Origin: Chloroflexota bacterium
GTDB lineage: Bacteria > Chloroflexota > Dehalococcoidia > FW602-bin16
Length of the DNA stretch: 45,275 nucleotides
NCBI GenBank assembly: GCA_004297765.1
Contig: SCTZ01000141.1
Coordinates: forward strand, 1 to 45,275
Direction: 5' to 3'
Each line of letters opens with the position of its first letter. Within the stretch, counting starts at the first letter, position 1. The position numbers and the translations under genes are program-made. The notes under the pieces are model-generated. The model was given only the letters and a program-made list of their open reading frames with translations, did no database searches and was not told the DNA's origin. Positions 26,472 to 35,489 of this stretch are shown here, piece by piece.

Positions 26472-26756
26472 ATGTCAGAATCCGGAAAACCGATCCCCTG
26501 GGCCGCGATCGTGCTGGTGGGATCCTTTGTTCTGATCATGATTGGCGTGCTTGCCGCGTTGGGAGGTCTGAAGGCCGCCCTCATCGGCCTGGTAGCCGCG
26601 GTCCTCATCTTCTCTCTTATGCTAGGCGTGGTGTGGAGGGCTCGTCTTGTGGGAAGCAGCAAGTCGGTGCCCGTGACGCCGGCCTTGATCGCGGGGCTTT
26701 TCTCTGGCATGATCGTTGTGCTGGTGTTGGCCGTCCTCGTCTTCATCCTCAAATAG
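26472..26756 (+). CDS. Small hydrophobic membrane protein, unknown function
   Basis: 94-aa protein with three hydrophobic stretches: A-A-I-V-L-V-G-S-F-V-L-I-M-I-G-V, A-A-L-I-G-L-V-A-A-V-L-I-F-S-L-M-L-G and a C-terminal I-A-G-L-F-S-G-M-I-V-V-L-V-L-A-V-L-V-F. A short basic loop (R-A-R-L) separates the second and third. It ends with Lys. AAGGAG lies six bases before the ATG. I do not recognise a family. It sits alone between rtcB and the sigma factor gene; the upstream extension of the frame (from 26397) lies in the repeat. Confidence 0.6.
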   Translation: MSESGKPIPWAAIVLVGSFVLIMIGVLAALGGLKAALIGLVAAVLIFSLMLGVVWRARLVGSSKSVPVTPALIAGLFSGMIVVLVLAVLVFILK

Positions 26757-26882
26757 TATTTCAGCCAGAAACCGGATTCACCCGTGTCACAAATCGGTCG
26801 TCCGCGGTGTTGTATATAGTAGAGGCCGGTTTCCAGTGGTGCGTTACCCGGGATCTGGGGGCGAAAGGCTGCATATCGGTCG

Positions 26883-26913
26883 GATCAGTCCGATCGGTCC
26901 GATCGGACTGATC
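26883..26913. promoter_or_regulatory. 31-bp near-perfect palindrome upstream of the ECF sigma gene
   Basis: Perfect 15-base arms GATCAGTCCGATCGG and CCGATCGGACTGATC flank a single central base. It is 109 bp before the sigma factor start and 127 bp after the small membrane protein. It could be a dimer-binding operator, or a hairpin element; a terminator is unlikely since no T-tract follows. The function is unknown. Confidence 0.45.
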
Positions 26914-27021
26914 TGTCTTAACCTGTTGGTGACGCAGCCCTGATGTGCCGCAAGGGCGGGTGTCGGGGGAGAGGATCCGCGCAGAAGTCCCCTGATCTTG
27001 CACTGGGCAGGGAGAGAGCTC

Positions 27022-27561
27022 ATGCACATGGCTAGAGCCGTCGATACGATCGTCGGGGACCGGGAGAAGCGGTTCGAGAGTCTCTTCCACAGCCATTATT
27101 GGAAGGTGGTTCGACAACTGGCTCTCCTGCTGGGCAGCGAGGCGGAGGCGGAGGAGCAGGCCCAGGAGACGTTCCTGCGGCTATATGATAGCTCTTTGCT
27201 GGAACGACCGAATGAGGAGGTTTCTGCCTGGCTGCGGCGGGTGGCGTTGAATCGCGGGTACAACTGCCTGCGCGGCCATCGACGGGAGCTGGAACGTCTG
27301 CAGAGCGAGTCCAGGCTGAGCCGACCACTGGCCCCTGACCGCGACGCGGACCCGGAGGACGAGGCGTTGCGGTCCGAGTCCACTACGCAGGTCCGTTTGG
27401 CGTTGGCAAAGCTGACCGCACGGCAGCAATCCTGTCTATTGCTTCGCTATGAGGGAATGTCCTACAAGAACATCGCGAAGGTGCTCGGGGTGGCGCCGGG
27501 CTCGGTTGGGACTTTGCTGGCCCGGGCAGAGAAGGCTTTTCGTGAGCACTATGAGGGGTAG
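27022..27561 (+). CDS. ECF-type RNA polymerase sigma factor
   Basis: 179-aa sigma-70 family protein with region 2 (F-E-S-L-F-H-S-H-Y-W-K-V-V-R-Q-L-A, A-E-E-Q-A-Q-E-T-F-L-R-L-Y) and region 4 (L-T-A-R-Q-Q-S-C-L-L-L-R-Y-E-G-M-S-Y-K-N-I-A-K-V-L-G-V). Region 3 is absent, as in ECF sigma factors. The N-terminus was placed at ATG 27022 after GGGAGAG; a second ATG is two codons on. The gene for a zinc-finger anti-sigma factor begins four bases after the stop, so this is a signal-responsive pair. The signal and regulon are unknown. Confidence 0.9.
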   Translation: MHMARAVDTIVGDREKRFESLFHSHYWKVVRQLALLLGSEAEAEEQAQETFLRLYDSSLLERPNEEVSAWLRRVALNRGYNCLRGHRRELERLQSESRLSRPLAPDRDADPEDEALRSESTTQVRLALAKLTARQQSCLLLRYEGMSYKNIAKVLGVAPGSVGTLLARAEKAFREHYEG

Positions 27562-27565
27562 CGTT

Positions 27566-28717
27566 ATGAAATGTAGAACGAGCGGCGAGCTACGCGCCTA
27601 TCTGGATCGAGAGCTGGCGCCCGATCAGTTGTCCGCGGTCACGGCCCATCTGGCGGCCTGTGGACGATGCCGGGATGCCCTGGAGGACCTGTCACGCGCG
27701 GCAGGCGTGATGCAGCAGCGACTTCAGCAGATGTACGAGGAGACCGCACTGCCGGCCGGCAGTGACGAGCGCGCGCTGGCGGCCGTGCGCGCACGTGCCG
27801 AGCGCAGGAAGCAGAGCGGTTTGGCGCTTCGGCTGGCCGACCTGCGTTGGTCGCTGGGACAGTCGTTGGCGCCGCATCGGGTGGCAGCCGTGGCCGGAGT
27901 GGCGGTCCTCCTGGTGCTAGCGGTCCTCGTCGGCACGCCGGTAGGGCGAGCGGCCGCCGATTTCGTGTCCCAGTTCCAGACCCAGAAGCTGAAAGTGGTC
28001 ACCGTCGAGCCGACGCAGGTGGCGGGGGTTGGATTCGATCTGGCGCACTTCGGTACAGTGAAGGGGCTTTCCTCCGATGCCATGACGCCTATCTTCGTGA
28101 GCTCCGTGGACGAGGCCAGCAAGAAGGCCGGTTTCCCCGTTCGGCAGCCCAACTCGCTTCCGCCGGGAGTGAAGCAGCCGCCGCAGGTGGCGGTGACGTC
28201 TCCGGTCAACTTCAGCTTCACAATGGACGTTGCCAGAGCGCGTGCCTACCTGGATAGCACGGGGCACATGGACTTCGATCTACCGGCCAAGTTCGATGGC
28301 GCGACCATCACCGTGCACGTCCCGGCTGCGGTACTCTTGCTCTACGGTCCCCTGACCGAGCCTACACCCTTGATCGTGGGTCAGATCCCGGTCGTGACCG
28401 GGGAAGTGACGGGGCGCGTCTCTCTGACCGAGATGCGAGATCTGCTGCTGCGCCTGCCCGGAATCAGCCCCGAGCTAGCCATGCAGCTGAGGGCGATCGA
28501 CGACTGGACCAACACGCTGCCTATTCCACTGCCGAAGAATGGCGGGAAATGGCGCGAGGTCGATCTGCCGGGCGGCAGCAAGGGCATCGTGTTGACTGAA
28601 GCACAGGCCGCGAATACCATGACGGGTGTCCTCTGGCAGAACGACGGACGCATCTACGGAGTCGGCGGTGCCTACTCAGCCGACGATGTGATCAAGATGG
28701 CCACTAGCATGCAGTAA
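27566..28717 (+). CDS. Membrane-bound zinc-finger anti-sigma factor with extracytoplasmic DUF4367-like domain
   Basis: 383-aa partner of the ECF sigma factor. The N-terminal ZAS domain has H28-x3-C32-x2-C35 (A-H-L-A-A-C-G-R-C). A single transmembrane helix (V-A-A-V-A-G-V-A-V-L-L-V-L-A-V-L-V) follows near residue ~115-135. The external part contains a region like DUF4367: E-A-S-K-K-A-G-F-P-V-R-Q-P near the start and W-Q-N-D-G-R-I-Y-G-V-G-G at the end. This suggests it senses an envelope signal. I use ATG 27566 (GAGGGG upstream); the longer frame from 27449 overlaps the sigma gene out of frame. A strong terminator follows. Confidence 0.85.
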   Translation: MKCRTSGELRAYLDRELAPDQLSAVTAHLAACGRCRDALEDLSRAAGVMQQRLQQMYEETALPAGSDERALAAVRARAERRKQSGLALRLADLRWSLGQSLAPHRVAAVAGVAVLLVLAVLVGTPVGRAAADFVSQFQTQKLKVVTVEPTQVAGVGFDLAHFGTVKGLSSDAMTPIFVSSVDEASKKAGFPVRQPNSLPPGVKQPPQVAVTSPVNFSFTMDVARARAYLDSTGHMDFDLPAKFDGATITVHVPAAVLLLYGPLTEPTPLIVGQIPVVTGEVTGRVSLTEMRDLLLRLPGISPELAMQLRAIDDWTNTLPIPLPKNGGKWREVDLPGGSKGIVLTEAQAANTMTGVLWQNDGRIYGVGGAYSADDVIKMATSMQ

Positions 28718-28742
28718 GGGCGGGACGAAGCGGGCATCTTTG

Positions 28743-28776
28743 ACGCCGGCCGCGGGGGTTCGTGGCCGGCGTTTTT
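28743..28776 (+). terminator. Rho-independent terminator of the sigma/anti-sigma operon
   Basis: ACGCCGGCC (28743-28751) pairs with GGCCGGCGT (28764-28772) across a 12-base loop, followed by a run of five T (28772-28776). It is 26 bases past the anti-sigma stop. Confidence 0.9.
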
Positions 28777-28834
28777 GGTTGCAGGCAAACGTACCGGGCC
28801 ATACCCATCGGGCAGCCATTGGGTTGCAGATGTA

Positions 28835-29010
28835 GTGGCGGACCGCCGTGTCCGCCAGGGGGGCGGGGGCAGCGCCGGTCTTTGCAGTAGCTCCGTCCTC
28901 CCAGATGCGGGCGGGATGTCCACCGGCAGATCGGGTGCTGGGAAAGCAGAGCAAATACTGAGGCATAGGTCTGCCCCCCGCCCCCCTGGCGGACACGGCG
29001 GTCCGCCACT
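28835..29010. repeat. 176-bp element with ~37-bp GC-rich terminal inverted repeats
   Basis: The left arm begins AGTGGCGGACCGCCGTGTCC and continues through GCCAGGGGG to GCGGGGGC (ends 28870). The right arm (from ~28974 to 29010) is its inverse, differing by about one extra C in each C-run. Each arm holds its own small hairpin (GGCGGAC...GTCCGCC). A related half-element begins at 45221. It looks like a non-autonomous mobile or palindromic element; no TSD was identified. Confidence 0.6.
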
Positions 29011-29045
29011 GCGGTGTGCCCGCTATCCCCCCATGAGGCGGAACA

Positions 29046-29077
29046 CAAGAAAGGGGGCGGGTATGAAGCCCGCCCCC
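29046..29077 (-). terminator. Rho-independent terminator of the FBP aldolase/phosphatase gene
   Basis: On the minus strand GGGGGCGGG pairs with CCCGCCCCC (plus-strand 29053-29061 and 29069-29077) with a seven-base loop, then TTTCTTGTG. It is about 32 bases past the stop at 29109. Confidence 0.75.
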
Positions 29078-29108
29078 AGTACAACAGTTCGTCTAACGTA
29101 TCTCCGGT

Positions 29109-30224
29109 TTACGCTTTGACAGCTACCGGCTCGTCCAGGGGCGCAAAGCGGCCTTCCAGCTTCTTCATGACGGCTGGCATGGTCGTGTACTCCATCTCGT
29201 TGAGCGGGAGGCGGTGTGGCTCGAACGGCCCGTGGCGGCGGAGAACCTCGGCGATCTGATTGGCCTGGGCCCGCGCCGGGTCGAAGCTGGGATCATCGAA
29301 CATGTCGACGGGACCGACCAGCTTGCCATTGGCGAGCTGGAAGCCAGCGCAGATGACGCGCGGCGGTCCGTCGAAGCGAGACGGGTTGGCCTGCTTGACG
29401 GACGTCGGCATGAGCGGACCGTTGTGCGAGCCACGCATCCAGCCCTCGACGATCATGGGCTGGCTGAAGGGCTCCAGGACCTCGCCGACTGCTGGGAACT
29501 GATTCTGGGCGCGAACGATACAGACCGGATCGTCTTTGCCGACGTACTTGCCCGCGATGAGGCTGAGGCGATCGGTGGACGACACCGCGCCGATCTCGCC
29601 GGTGTCACGGCTGTAGACCGACTTGACCATGAAGCGTGAGGGCGAGCCGATGAATAGGAGCAGGTCGTAGATCTCGGCCGGTGCCTCGAAGGTGATCTTC
29701 TTGTGCTCCAGAACGTCGATGACCTCGAAGCGGAAACCCTGGTGGATGGCTTCCGAGATCACCAATCCCGCCGTATTGAAGGGATCGGCGAACATGCGGT
29801 ACAGTGGCATGTTCCAGGCGCCCGCGGAGGTCTTGTCAGCCATGAAGATGAGGACGGGCTCGGATTTGCGCTCCTCGAACTCCATCTCCGCCACGCCAGG
29901 GCCCATGCCCTTGACGTTGCCGGAGAAGGCATCGGCGAGCAGGTCCTGACCGGCGCCATACAGCTTGAGCTTCTTGGCGACTGCGGTGCAATCAACGAAG
30001 GTATCCCACGCGAGCCTATGCACTTTCTGATCGGCCGTGCCCTGCTGGTGGGTCATGATGAGCTCGAGGTCATCGCCACAGGCGGTCACGTGGTAGTCGA
30101 TCAGCAGGGACTCGCCCTTGGCCCGTTCCAGATTTGCCTGGGCGGTCGCGATCAACTCAGGATGCATGGTTGCGTGTCCAACGTAGCCGCCAATGTCCGC
30201 CTTGATTACGCTCAGTGTAATCAT
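29109..30224 (-). CDS. Bifunctional fructose-1,6-bisphosphate aldolase/phosphatase (archaeal type)
   Basis: 371-aa gluconeogenic enzyme that both condenses triose phosphates to FBP and dephosphorylates it to fructose 6-phosphate. Family features: the N-terminal M-I-T-L-S-V-I-K-A-D-I-G-G-Y-V-G-H, D-D-L-E-L-I-M-T-H, F-M-A-D-K-T-S-A-G-A-W-N and Y227-V-G-K230, which matches the spacing of the active-site Tyr/Schiff-base Lys (Y229/K232) of the archaeal enzymes. This family is usual in Archaea and in some deep-branching and thermophilic bacteria. The ATG follows GGGGGAG. Transcribed alone, terminated at 29046-29077. Confidence 0.92.
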   Translation of the reverse strand: MITLSVIKADIGGYVGHATMHPELIATAQANLERAKGESLLIDYHVTACGDDLELIMTHQQGTADQKVHRLAWDTFVDCTAVAKKLKLYGAGQDLLADAFSGNVKGMGPGVAEMEFEERKSEPVLIFMADKTSAGAWNMPLYRMFADPFNTAGLVISEAIHQGFRFEVIDVLEHKKITFEAPAEIYDLLLFIGSPSRFMVKSVYSRDTGEIGAVSSTDRLSLIAGKYVGKDDPVCIVRAQNQFPAVGEVLEPFSQPMIVEGWMRGSHNGPLMPTSVKQANPSRFDGPPRVICAGFQLANGKLVGPVDMFDDPSFDPARAQANQIAEVLRRHGPFEPHRLPLNEMEYTTMPAVMKKLEGRFAPLDEPVAVKA

Positions 30225-30470
30225 GTCTCCCCCTTTGGATTATGTTGGTACAGGCTTCTCTCCCATAGGCCGTTGTCCAGCCGATGGTGCTGTGGTGGTT
30301 TGCGCGCTGCCCCTGATCAGCGGCAGGCAGGGGTTCCAATGCTTTCCGTGGAATGTGCTTTCCGAATTCAAAAGACTATCGGATTATTGACCGCTACGCA
30401 CCTCCCTCGTAGGCCTGAAACAGGCAAGCATTAATACGGTCTTGCGCCGGCCGTAATCAGGGACATCGCA

Positions 30471-30546
30471 CTAAGAGCCTATCCGAACACCCATGCAAAG
30501 CCCAGACGGAATGCGGACTCGCGGAGGTATTCGGATAGGTTCTAAG
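30471..30546. mobile_element. 66-bp MITE-like element flanked by CTAAG direct repeats
   Basis: Terminal inverted repeats AGCCTATCCGAACACC (30476-30491) and GGTATTCGGATAGGTT (30526-30541) match with two differences. CTAAG lies immediately outside each end (30471-30475 and 30542-30546), which fits a 4-5 bp target duplication. Such ends and a YTAR-like target resemble IS5-family elements, but no transposase is present. Confidence 0.6.
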
Positions 30547-30588
30547 TCAGGAAAAACGACAAGAAAATATACTCAGCCGCGGCGAATC

Positions 30589-30682
30589 GGTGCGTCCGGC
30601 CAGTCGTTTTCGGCTTCGTAGGGGTGTCCTTCCGCACAAGGACGCCCCTACGAAGCGCACATGGACTTGCTGGATATGCACC
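30589..30682. repeat. MITE-like element, copy 2
   Basis: Shares the ends GGTGCgTCCGGc and ...GCACATGGACTTGCTGGATATGCACC with copy 1 (733-865), and the hairpin CTTCGTAGGGGTGTCCTT against AAGGACGCCCCTACGAAG. It lacks the second internal hairpin of copy 1 (94 bp instead of 133 bp). Confidence 0.6.
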
Positions 30683-30943
30683 ACTGATGCCGAGGCCATG
30701 CGACGGTATTCGTGTTAAAGAGGCAACCACCAGAGAAGCAACCCCACGGGATGCGCAAGTAGGACACATGCTCTCAGGCGGCGCCGAATGCCGTGCTATG
30801 CGTGGAGGTGTCCTATGCAGTGGACGAATGCCCTGTAGTCCAAAGCAGCGATCCCGCTCAGTGGCGCCTTTGCGAAGCGAAGGCGCCGTACCTACGGGCT
30901 CTCACCGCCCCTTATGGCATTCTAGCACACATCAGACGTTCTT

Positions 30944-32158
30944 TCAAACGGGGCGTCTTCTCTCTAGAAATCGCTCGAGGCGTACCAAGACTTCCTTGAT
31001 GTTCTTGAGGGAGGTGGCATAGCAGCAGCGCACATGACCATCGCCCGCGGGACCGAAGGCAGTGCCGGGGACGACGGCGACCCTCTCCTCCAGAAGGAGA
31101 CGCTCGGCGAATTCCTCTGAGGATAGACCTGTGGAAGCGACTGAGGGGAAGGCGTAGAATGCGCCCTCGGGTTCAAAGCACGTGAGACCGAGGCGATTGA
31201 AACCGTCCACCATGACGTGGCGACGGCGATCGTACGCCTCCACCATGCGCTGGACCGCTGGCTCTCCGACCCGTAGGGCCTCCAGCGCGGCGTATTGGGC
31301 CACGGTTGGAGCGCACATGATGGTGTACTGATGGACTTTCATCATGCCTTCGAGGATGTCCGGTCGGGCGGCCGCGTAGCCTATTCTCCAGCCGGTCATG
31401 GCGTAGGCTTTGGAGAATCCGCCCAGCAGAATCGTTCGATCGCGCATGCCCGGCAGCGAGGCGAAGCAGGTGTGTTGGTGTCCACCGTAGACCAGGCGAT
31501 CGTAGATCTCATCCGAGATCACCAGGAGGTCGTTCTCCTCGGCCACCAGGGCGATGTCCAGCAGCTCGTCGTGGGTCAGGACGGCACCAGTCGGGTTGCA
31601 TGGGTAGCCCAGGAGAATGGCCTTGGTGCGTGGAGTCACCCGCGCGGCCACCTCGTCTGCCGTGATCTTGAATTTGCCCTGCGGCGTGCTTGGCACGTAT
31701 ACCGGCTCTCCGCCGGCTAGGAGGGTGGTTGGCGCGTAGGAGACGTAGGTGGGATCGGCCATGATGACCTCGTCGCCGGGATCCAGAATAGCCCGCAAGG
31801 CCAGATCCAGCGCCTGGCTCGCGCCGATGGTGATAATCATCTCGCGCTTTGGATCGTACTCGACCTGGTAACGCTCAACGAGATGCTGGGCGAGGGCCTG
31901 CCTCAATTCCAGCAGCCCATAGTTGGATGTATAGGACGTTTCACCGGCCCGGATCGAGCGGACAGCAGCGTTCCGAAAGCCGATCGGCGTGACGAAGTCC
32001 GGCTCTCCCACCCCCAGGGAGATAACGTTCTCCATCGTCGCCAGAATATCGAAAAAGCGGCGGATGCCCGATGCCGGGATGCTGCGCACGCGTGCTGAGA
32101 CTGCGCTGCGCGGTCGCGGTTTGGGCATGCCAGCCGTTGTAGCGATTCTTGATACCAT
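30944..32158 (-). CDS. Class I/II aminotransferase (PatA/aspartate-type)
   Basis: 404-aa PLP enzyme. S-Y-T-S-N-Y-G-L-L-E-L-R, the P-C-N-P-T-G motif, D216 in I-S-D-E-I-Y-D, Schiff-base K250 in G-G-F-S-K-A-Y-A-M-T-G-W-R and the C-terminal arginine region are all present. The sequence resembles the Ib subgroup (aspartate, aromatic or N-acetyl-LL-diaminopimelate aminotransferases). Substrate cannot be told. AGGAGG precedes the ATG at 32158. It follows gatA on the same strand after 114 bp, so cotranscription with the gat genes is possible. Confidence 0.9.
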   Translation of the reverse strand: MVSRIATTAGMPKPRPRSAVSARVRSIPASGIRRFFDILATMENVISLGVGEPDFVTPIGFRNAAVRSIRAGETSYTSNYGLLELRQALAQHLVERYQVEYDPKREMIITIGASQALDLALRAILDPGDEVIMADPTYVSYAPTTLLAGGEPVYVPSTPQGKFKITADEVAARVTPRTKAILLGYPCNPTGAVLTHDELLDIALVAEENDLLVISDEIYDRLVYGGHQHTCFASLPGMRDRTILLGGFSKAYAMTGWRIGYAAARPDILEGMMKVHQYTIMCAPTVAQYAALEALRVGEPAVQRMVEAYDRRRHVMVDGFNRLGLTCFEPEGAFYAFPSVASTGLSSEEFAERLLLEERVAVVPGTAFGPAGDGHVRCCYATSLKNIKEVLVRLERFLERRRPV

Positions 32159-32272
32159 AGCGTCCTCCTAGCTCGCTTCTGGGTCGCCGTCCCGCGCTCT
32201 GTCAACTGAGCAGGATCGACGCCGGGCGCCTTCCATCGTTGGAACCGTTGCCCCAGAGCCCTGTCAACCGCT

Positions 32273-33736
<1,464 letters not shown>

Positions 33737-33744
33737 GGCGTTTA

Positions 33745-34146
33745 CTATGAGTTCCTCAGCAAATAATCGAACGTATCGCGGTGACGGCGCACGACGGGAG
33801 GCAGATAGCGGCGTAGCACAATCTCGAGCTCGACAACGCTCTTCCCGAAGTACCGGGCGATCCGGTCCCAATCAGGAGTAATGCGCAAAATGTGACCGCG
33901 GAACAGCCGGTTTTGCCTCGTCACAGTGGCCAACTCGGGTGCCAGCCCGGGCTCAACCAGGAACCGCAGCAGTCGCGCTGCGTCTGGATCCGAGGGGTGG
34001 ATACGAATCACGCGCGTCCGGGTGCTAACCTTGCGTCTTACCAACAGCGCGAGGAAAACGCCGTTCTGGATCAGCTTGTCCTCATCATTCTTGAGCGCTT
34101 GTCCCGCCAGATAGCGTTCCACGCACTGAACGAGATCATCCGACAT
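33745..34146 (-). CDS. Hypothetical protein inside the gat operon
   Basis: 133-aa basic, soluble protein, not recognised. It begins [15 protein letters not shown] and ends [13 protein letters not shown]. The middle ([19 protein letters not shown]) is alpha/beta in pattern. Its start overlaps the end of a 58-aa gene by 11 bases, and it stops eight bases before gatA. The tight packing says it is translated with gatC and gatA. It could be an auxiliary factor of the amidotransferase, but that is only positional inference. Confidence 0.6.
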   Translation of the reverse strand: MSDDLVQCVERYLAGQALKNDEDKLIQNGVFLALLVRRKVSTRTRVIRIHPSDPDAARLLRFLVEPGLAPELATVTRQNRLFRGHILRITPDWDRIARYFGKSVVELEIVLRRYLPPVVRRHRDTFDYLLRNS

Positions 34147-34312
34147 ACATGCGCCAGCCCTTGCGCCGCTTCTGCAATAGGTCTTTCAACTCGGCAACCA
34201 GCCTCTCCTGCTCTTCCGCAGAGAGATCGGCGGGCTTGCCGACCGCTGCCTGGTCCAGGCGCTCCTGAATGACCTTGATCGCATCCTCGATAGTATTTCG
34301 TCGTAAGCCCAC
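34136..34312 (-). CDS. 58-residue hypothetical protein overlapping the next gene
   Basis: A GTG start (34312) is preceded by GAGGGG with seven bases spacing, encoding M-G-L-R-R-N-T-I-E-D-A-I-K-V-I-Q-E-R-L-D and ending K-G-W-R-M-Y-V-G. It is predicted to be all-helical and charged, with A-E-E-Q-E-R-L-V-A-E-L-K-D-L-L as a likely amphipathic helix. Its TGA (34136-34138) lies inside the next gene (11-base overlap), the pattern of coupled translation. It lies 30 bases after gatC. It is too short for usual length cut-offs. No family was recognised. Confidence 0.6.
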   Translation of the reverse strand: MGLRRNTIEDAIKVIQERLDQAAVGKPADLSAEEQERLVAELKDLLQKRRKGWRMYVG

Positions 34313-34342
34313 GGCCGTTCCCCTCGTCTCACGTGGGGCGAG

Positions 34343-34630
34343 CTACTCGAGCACCGCCTTGACACGGAGGTAGCCATCCTCTTCGCGCGGAGCGTTGGCC
34401 AGGATCACATCTCGCGGGTACGAAGGGGTCACCACGTCATCGCGCATGACATCTTGCAGAGCCACCACGAGAGCCGTGGGAGGAATCGCCTCCGTATCGA
34501 TCTGCTGGATCGTCGCGAAGTGCTCGAGGATCGCGGACAACTGCTCGGCGAATCGCTCGATCTCGTCTTCGCTAATGCCGAGTCGAGCGAGGTGGGCCAC
34601 ATACTGTACCTGTTCGCGGCTCAGCCTCAT
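34343..34630 (-). CDS. gatC: Asp-tRNA(Asn)/Glu-tRNA(Gln) amidotransferase subunit C
   Basis: 95-aa subunit that holds GatA and GatB together. [17 protein letters not shown], then [14 protein letters not shown] and [17 protein letters not shown] are family hallmarks. GGAGG sits five bases before the ATG at 34630; the longer open frame upstream is not GatC-like. It is the first gene of a unit with the two small hypothetical genes and gatA. Confidence 0.95.
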   Translation of the reverse strand: MRLSREQVQYVAHLARLGISEDEIERFAEQLSAILEHFATIQQIDTEAIPPTALVVALQDVMRDDVVTPSYPRDVILANAPREEDGYLRVKAVLE

Positions 34631-34883
34631 GGGGGCCTCCTGTGTCCGAACGAATCCCGCCCGGAACTGCCGAGAGCCCGACCGCGGAACCCTTCTGCTC
34701 GCATTGGAGCGCATAAACTATGCCGCAAGCGGAGCACACCGCCAGCCAACGGCCGGTCGCTCCCTTGCGGCCCATGAACGCGCGATCATTATACCAGCCT
34801 TTGGCAGGGCAAGGCAACTACCGGAGAGCGCAGCTCCATTGGACCGGGCGATAGCATGGTAGAATGAGTGAAGTATGAGACCT

Positions 34884-35483
34884 CTACCTGACGCGCATCC
34901 TGGGCACGAAACCAGGCACGCGGGCCGCGTATGCTTCCCAGGCGGGGCCGAAGCGCGCGGCTAGAGCGCGCTCCTCGGTGCGGGCGCGAATGGGAAGACT
35001 CAGGAAGCTGATTGCGAAGACTAGCATTGCCCAGGTGCGGAAAACTGCCACCAGCCCCCAGGTTGCGATGATTACTCCGAGATACATGGGGTGCCGGACG
35101 AGGACGTATGGCCCGCTTGTCACAAGAGTGTGATTGGCGCGCAGTGGGGCTTCGATGGCCGTGCTGACGCCGAAGTTTCGCCCCAGCGCTATCCTGCCCC
35201 AGACGTACAGGACCCATCCGGCGAGAAAGACCAATCCACCCAGCAGAGAGAGCCATTGGCGGAGTCGAGAGGAAGGCCGCCAGGGCAGCGGTCGCCACCC
35301 GAGTTTGACCAGCGGGACGCACGCAGCTAGCGCGAGCCCGATAATCGCGGGCGAGTACAGGGCGCGCATGACAGGGGTGCGCGGGCGCTGGAAGGTGTGT
35401 ATGGATTGACGAAAGCCGCCCACCGCTATCCAGGCGAAGAGCAGCAGGAGGATCGCGACGATCAGTCGAATTGCTCGCTCCAT
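34884..35483 (-). CDS. Isoprenylcysteine carboxyl methyltransferase (ICMT)-family membrane protein
   Basis: 199-aa integral membrane protein with four to five hydrophobic helices. The conserved core G-P-Y-V-L-V-R-H-P-M-Y-L-G-V-I and the C-terminal E-E-R-A-L-A-A-R-F-G-P-A-W-E-A-Y-A-A-R-V-P-G-F-V-P define the ICMT/PEMT-like methyltransferase fold, which binds SAM. The substrate in bacteria is unknown. Its start lies six bases after the CoA-transferase/GNAT gene, so it is the third gene of the acs unit. Confidence 0.85.
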   Translation of the reverse strand: MERAIRLIVAILLLLFAWIAVGGFRQSIHTFQRPRTPVMRALYSPAIIGLALAACVPLVKLGWRPLPWRPSSRLRQWLSLLGGLVFLAGWVLYVWGRIALGRNFGVSTAIEAPLRANHTLVTSGPYVLVRHPMYLGVIIATWGLVAVFRTWAMLVFAISFLSLPIRARTEERALAARFGPAWEAYAARVPGFVPRMRVR

Positions 35484-35489
35484 AGCCGA

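Larger units (their letters stand above)
30225..30943. other. 719-bp non-coding gap holding two repeat elements
   Basis: Contains the CTAAG-flanked element (30471-30546) and MITE-like copy 2 (30589-30682). A further hairpin, GGCGCCTTTGC against GCGAAGGCGCC with one mismatch, lies near 30865-30890. The remaining sequence has short frames without family resemblance. No RNA gene was recognised. Confidence 0.5.
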
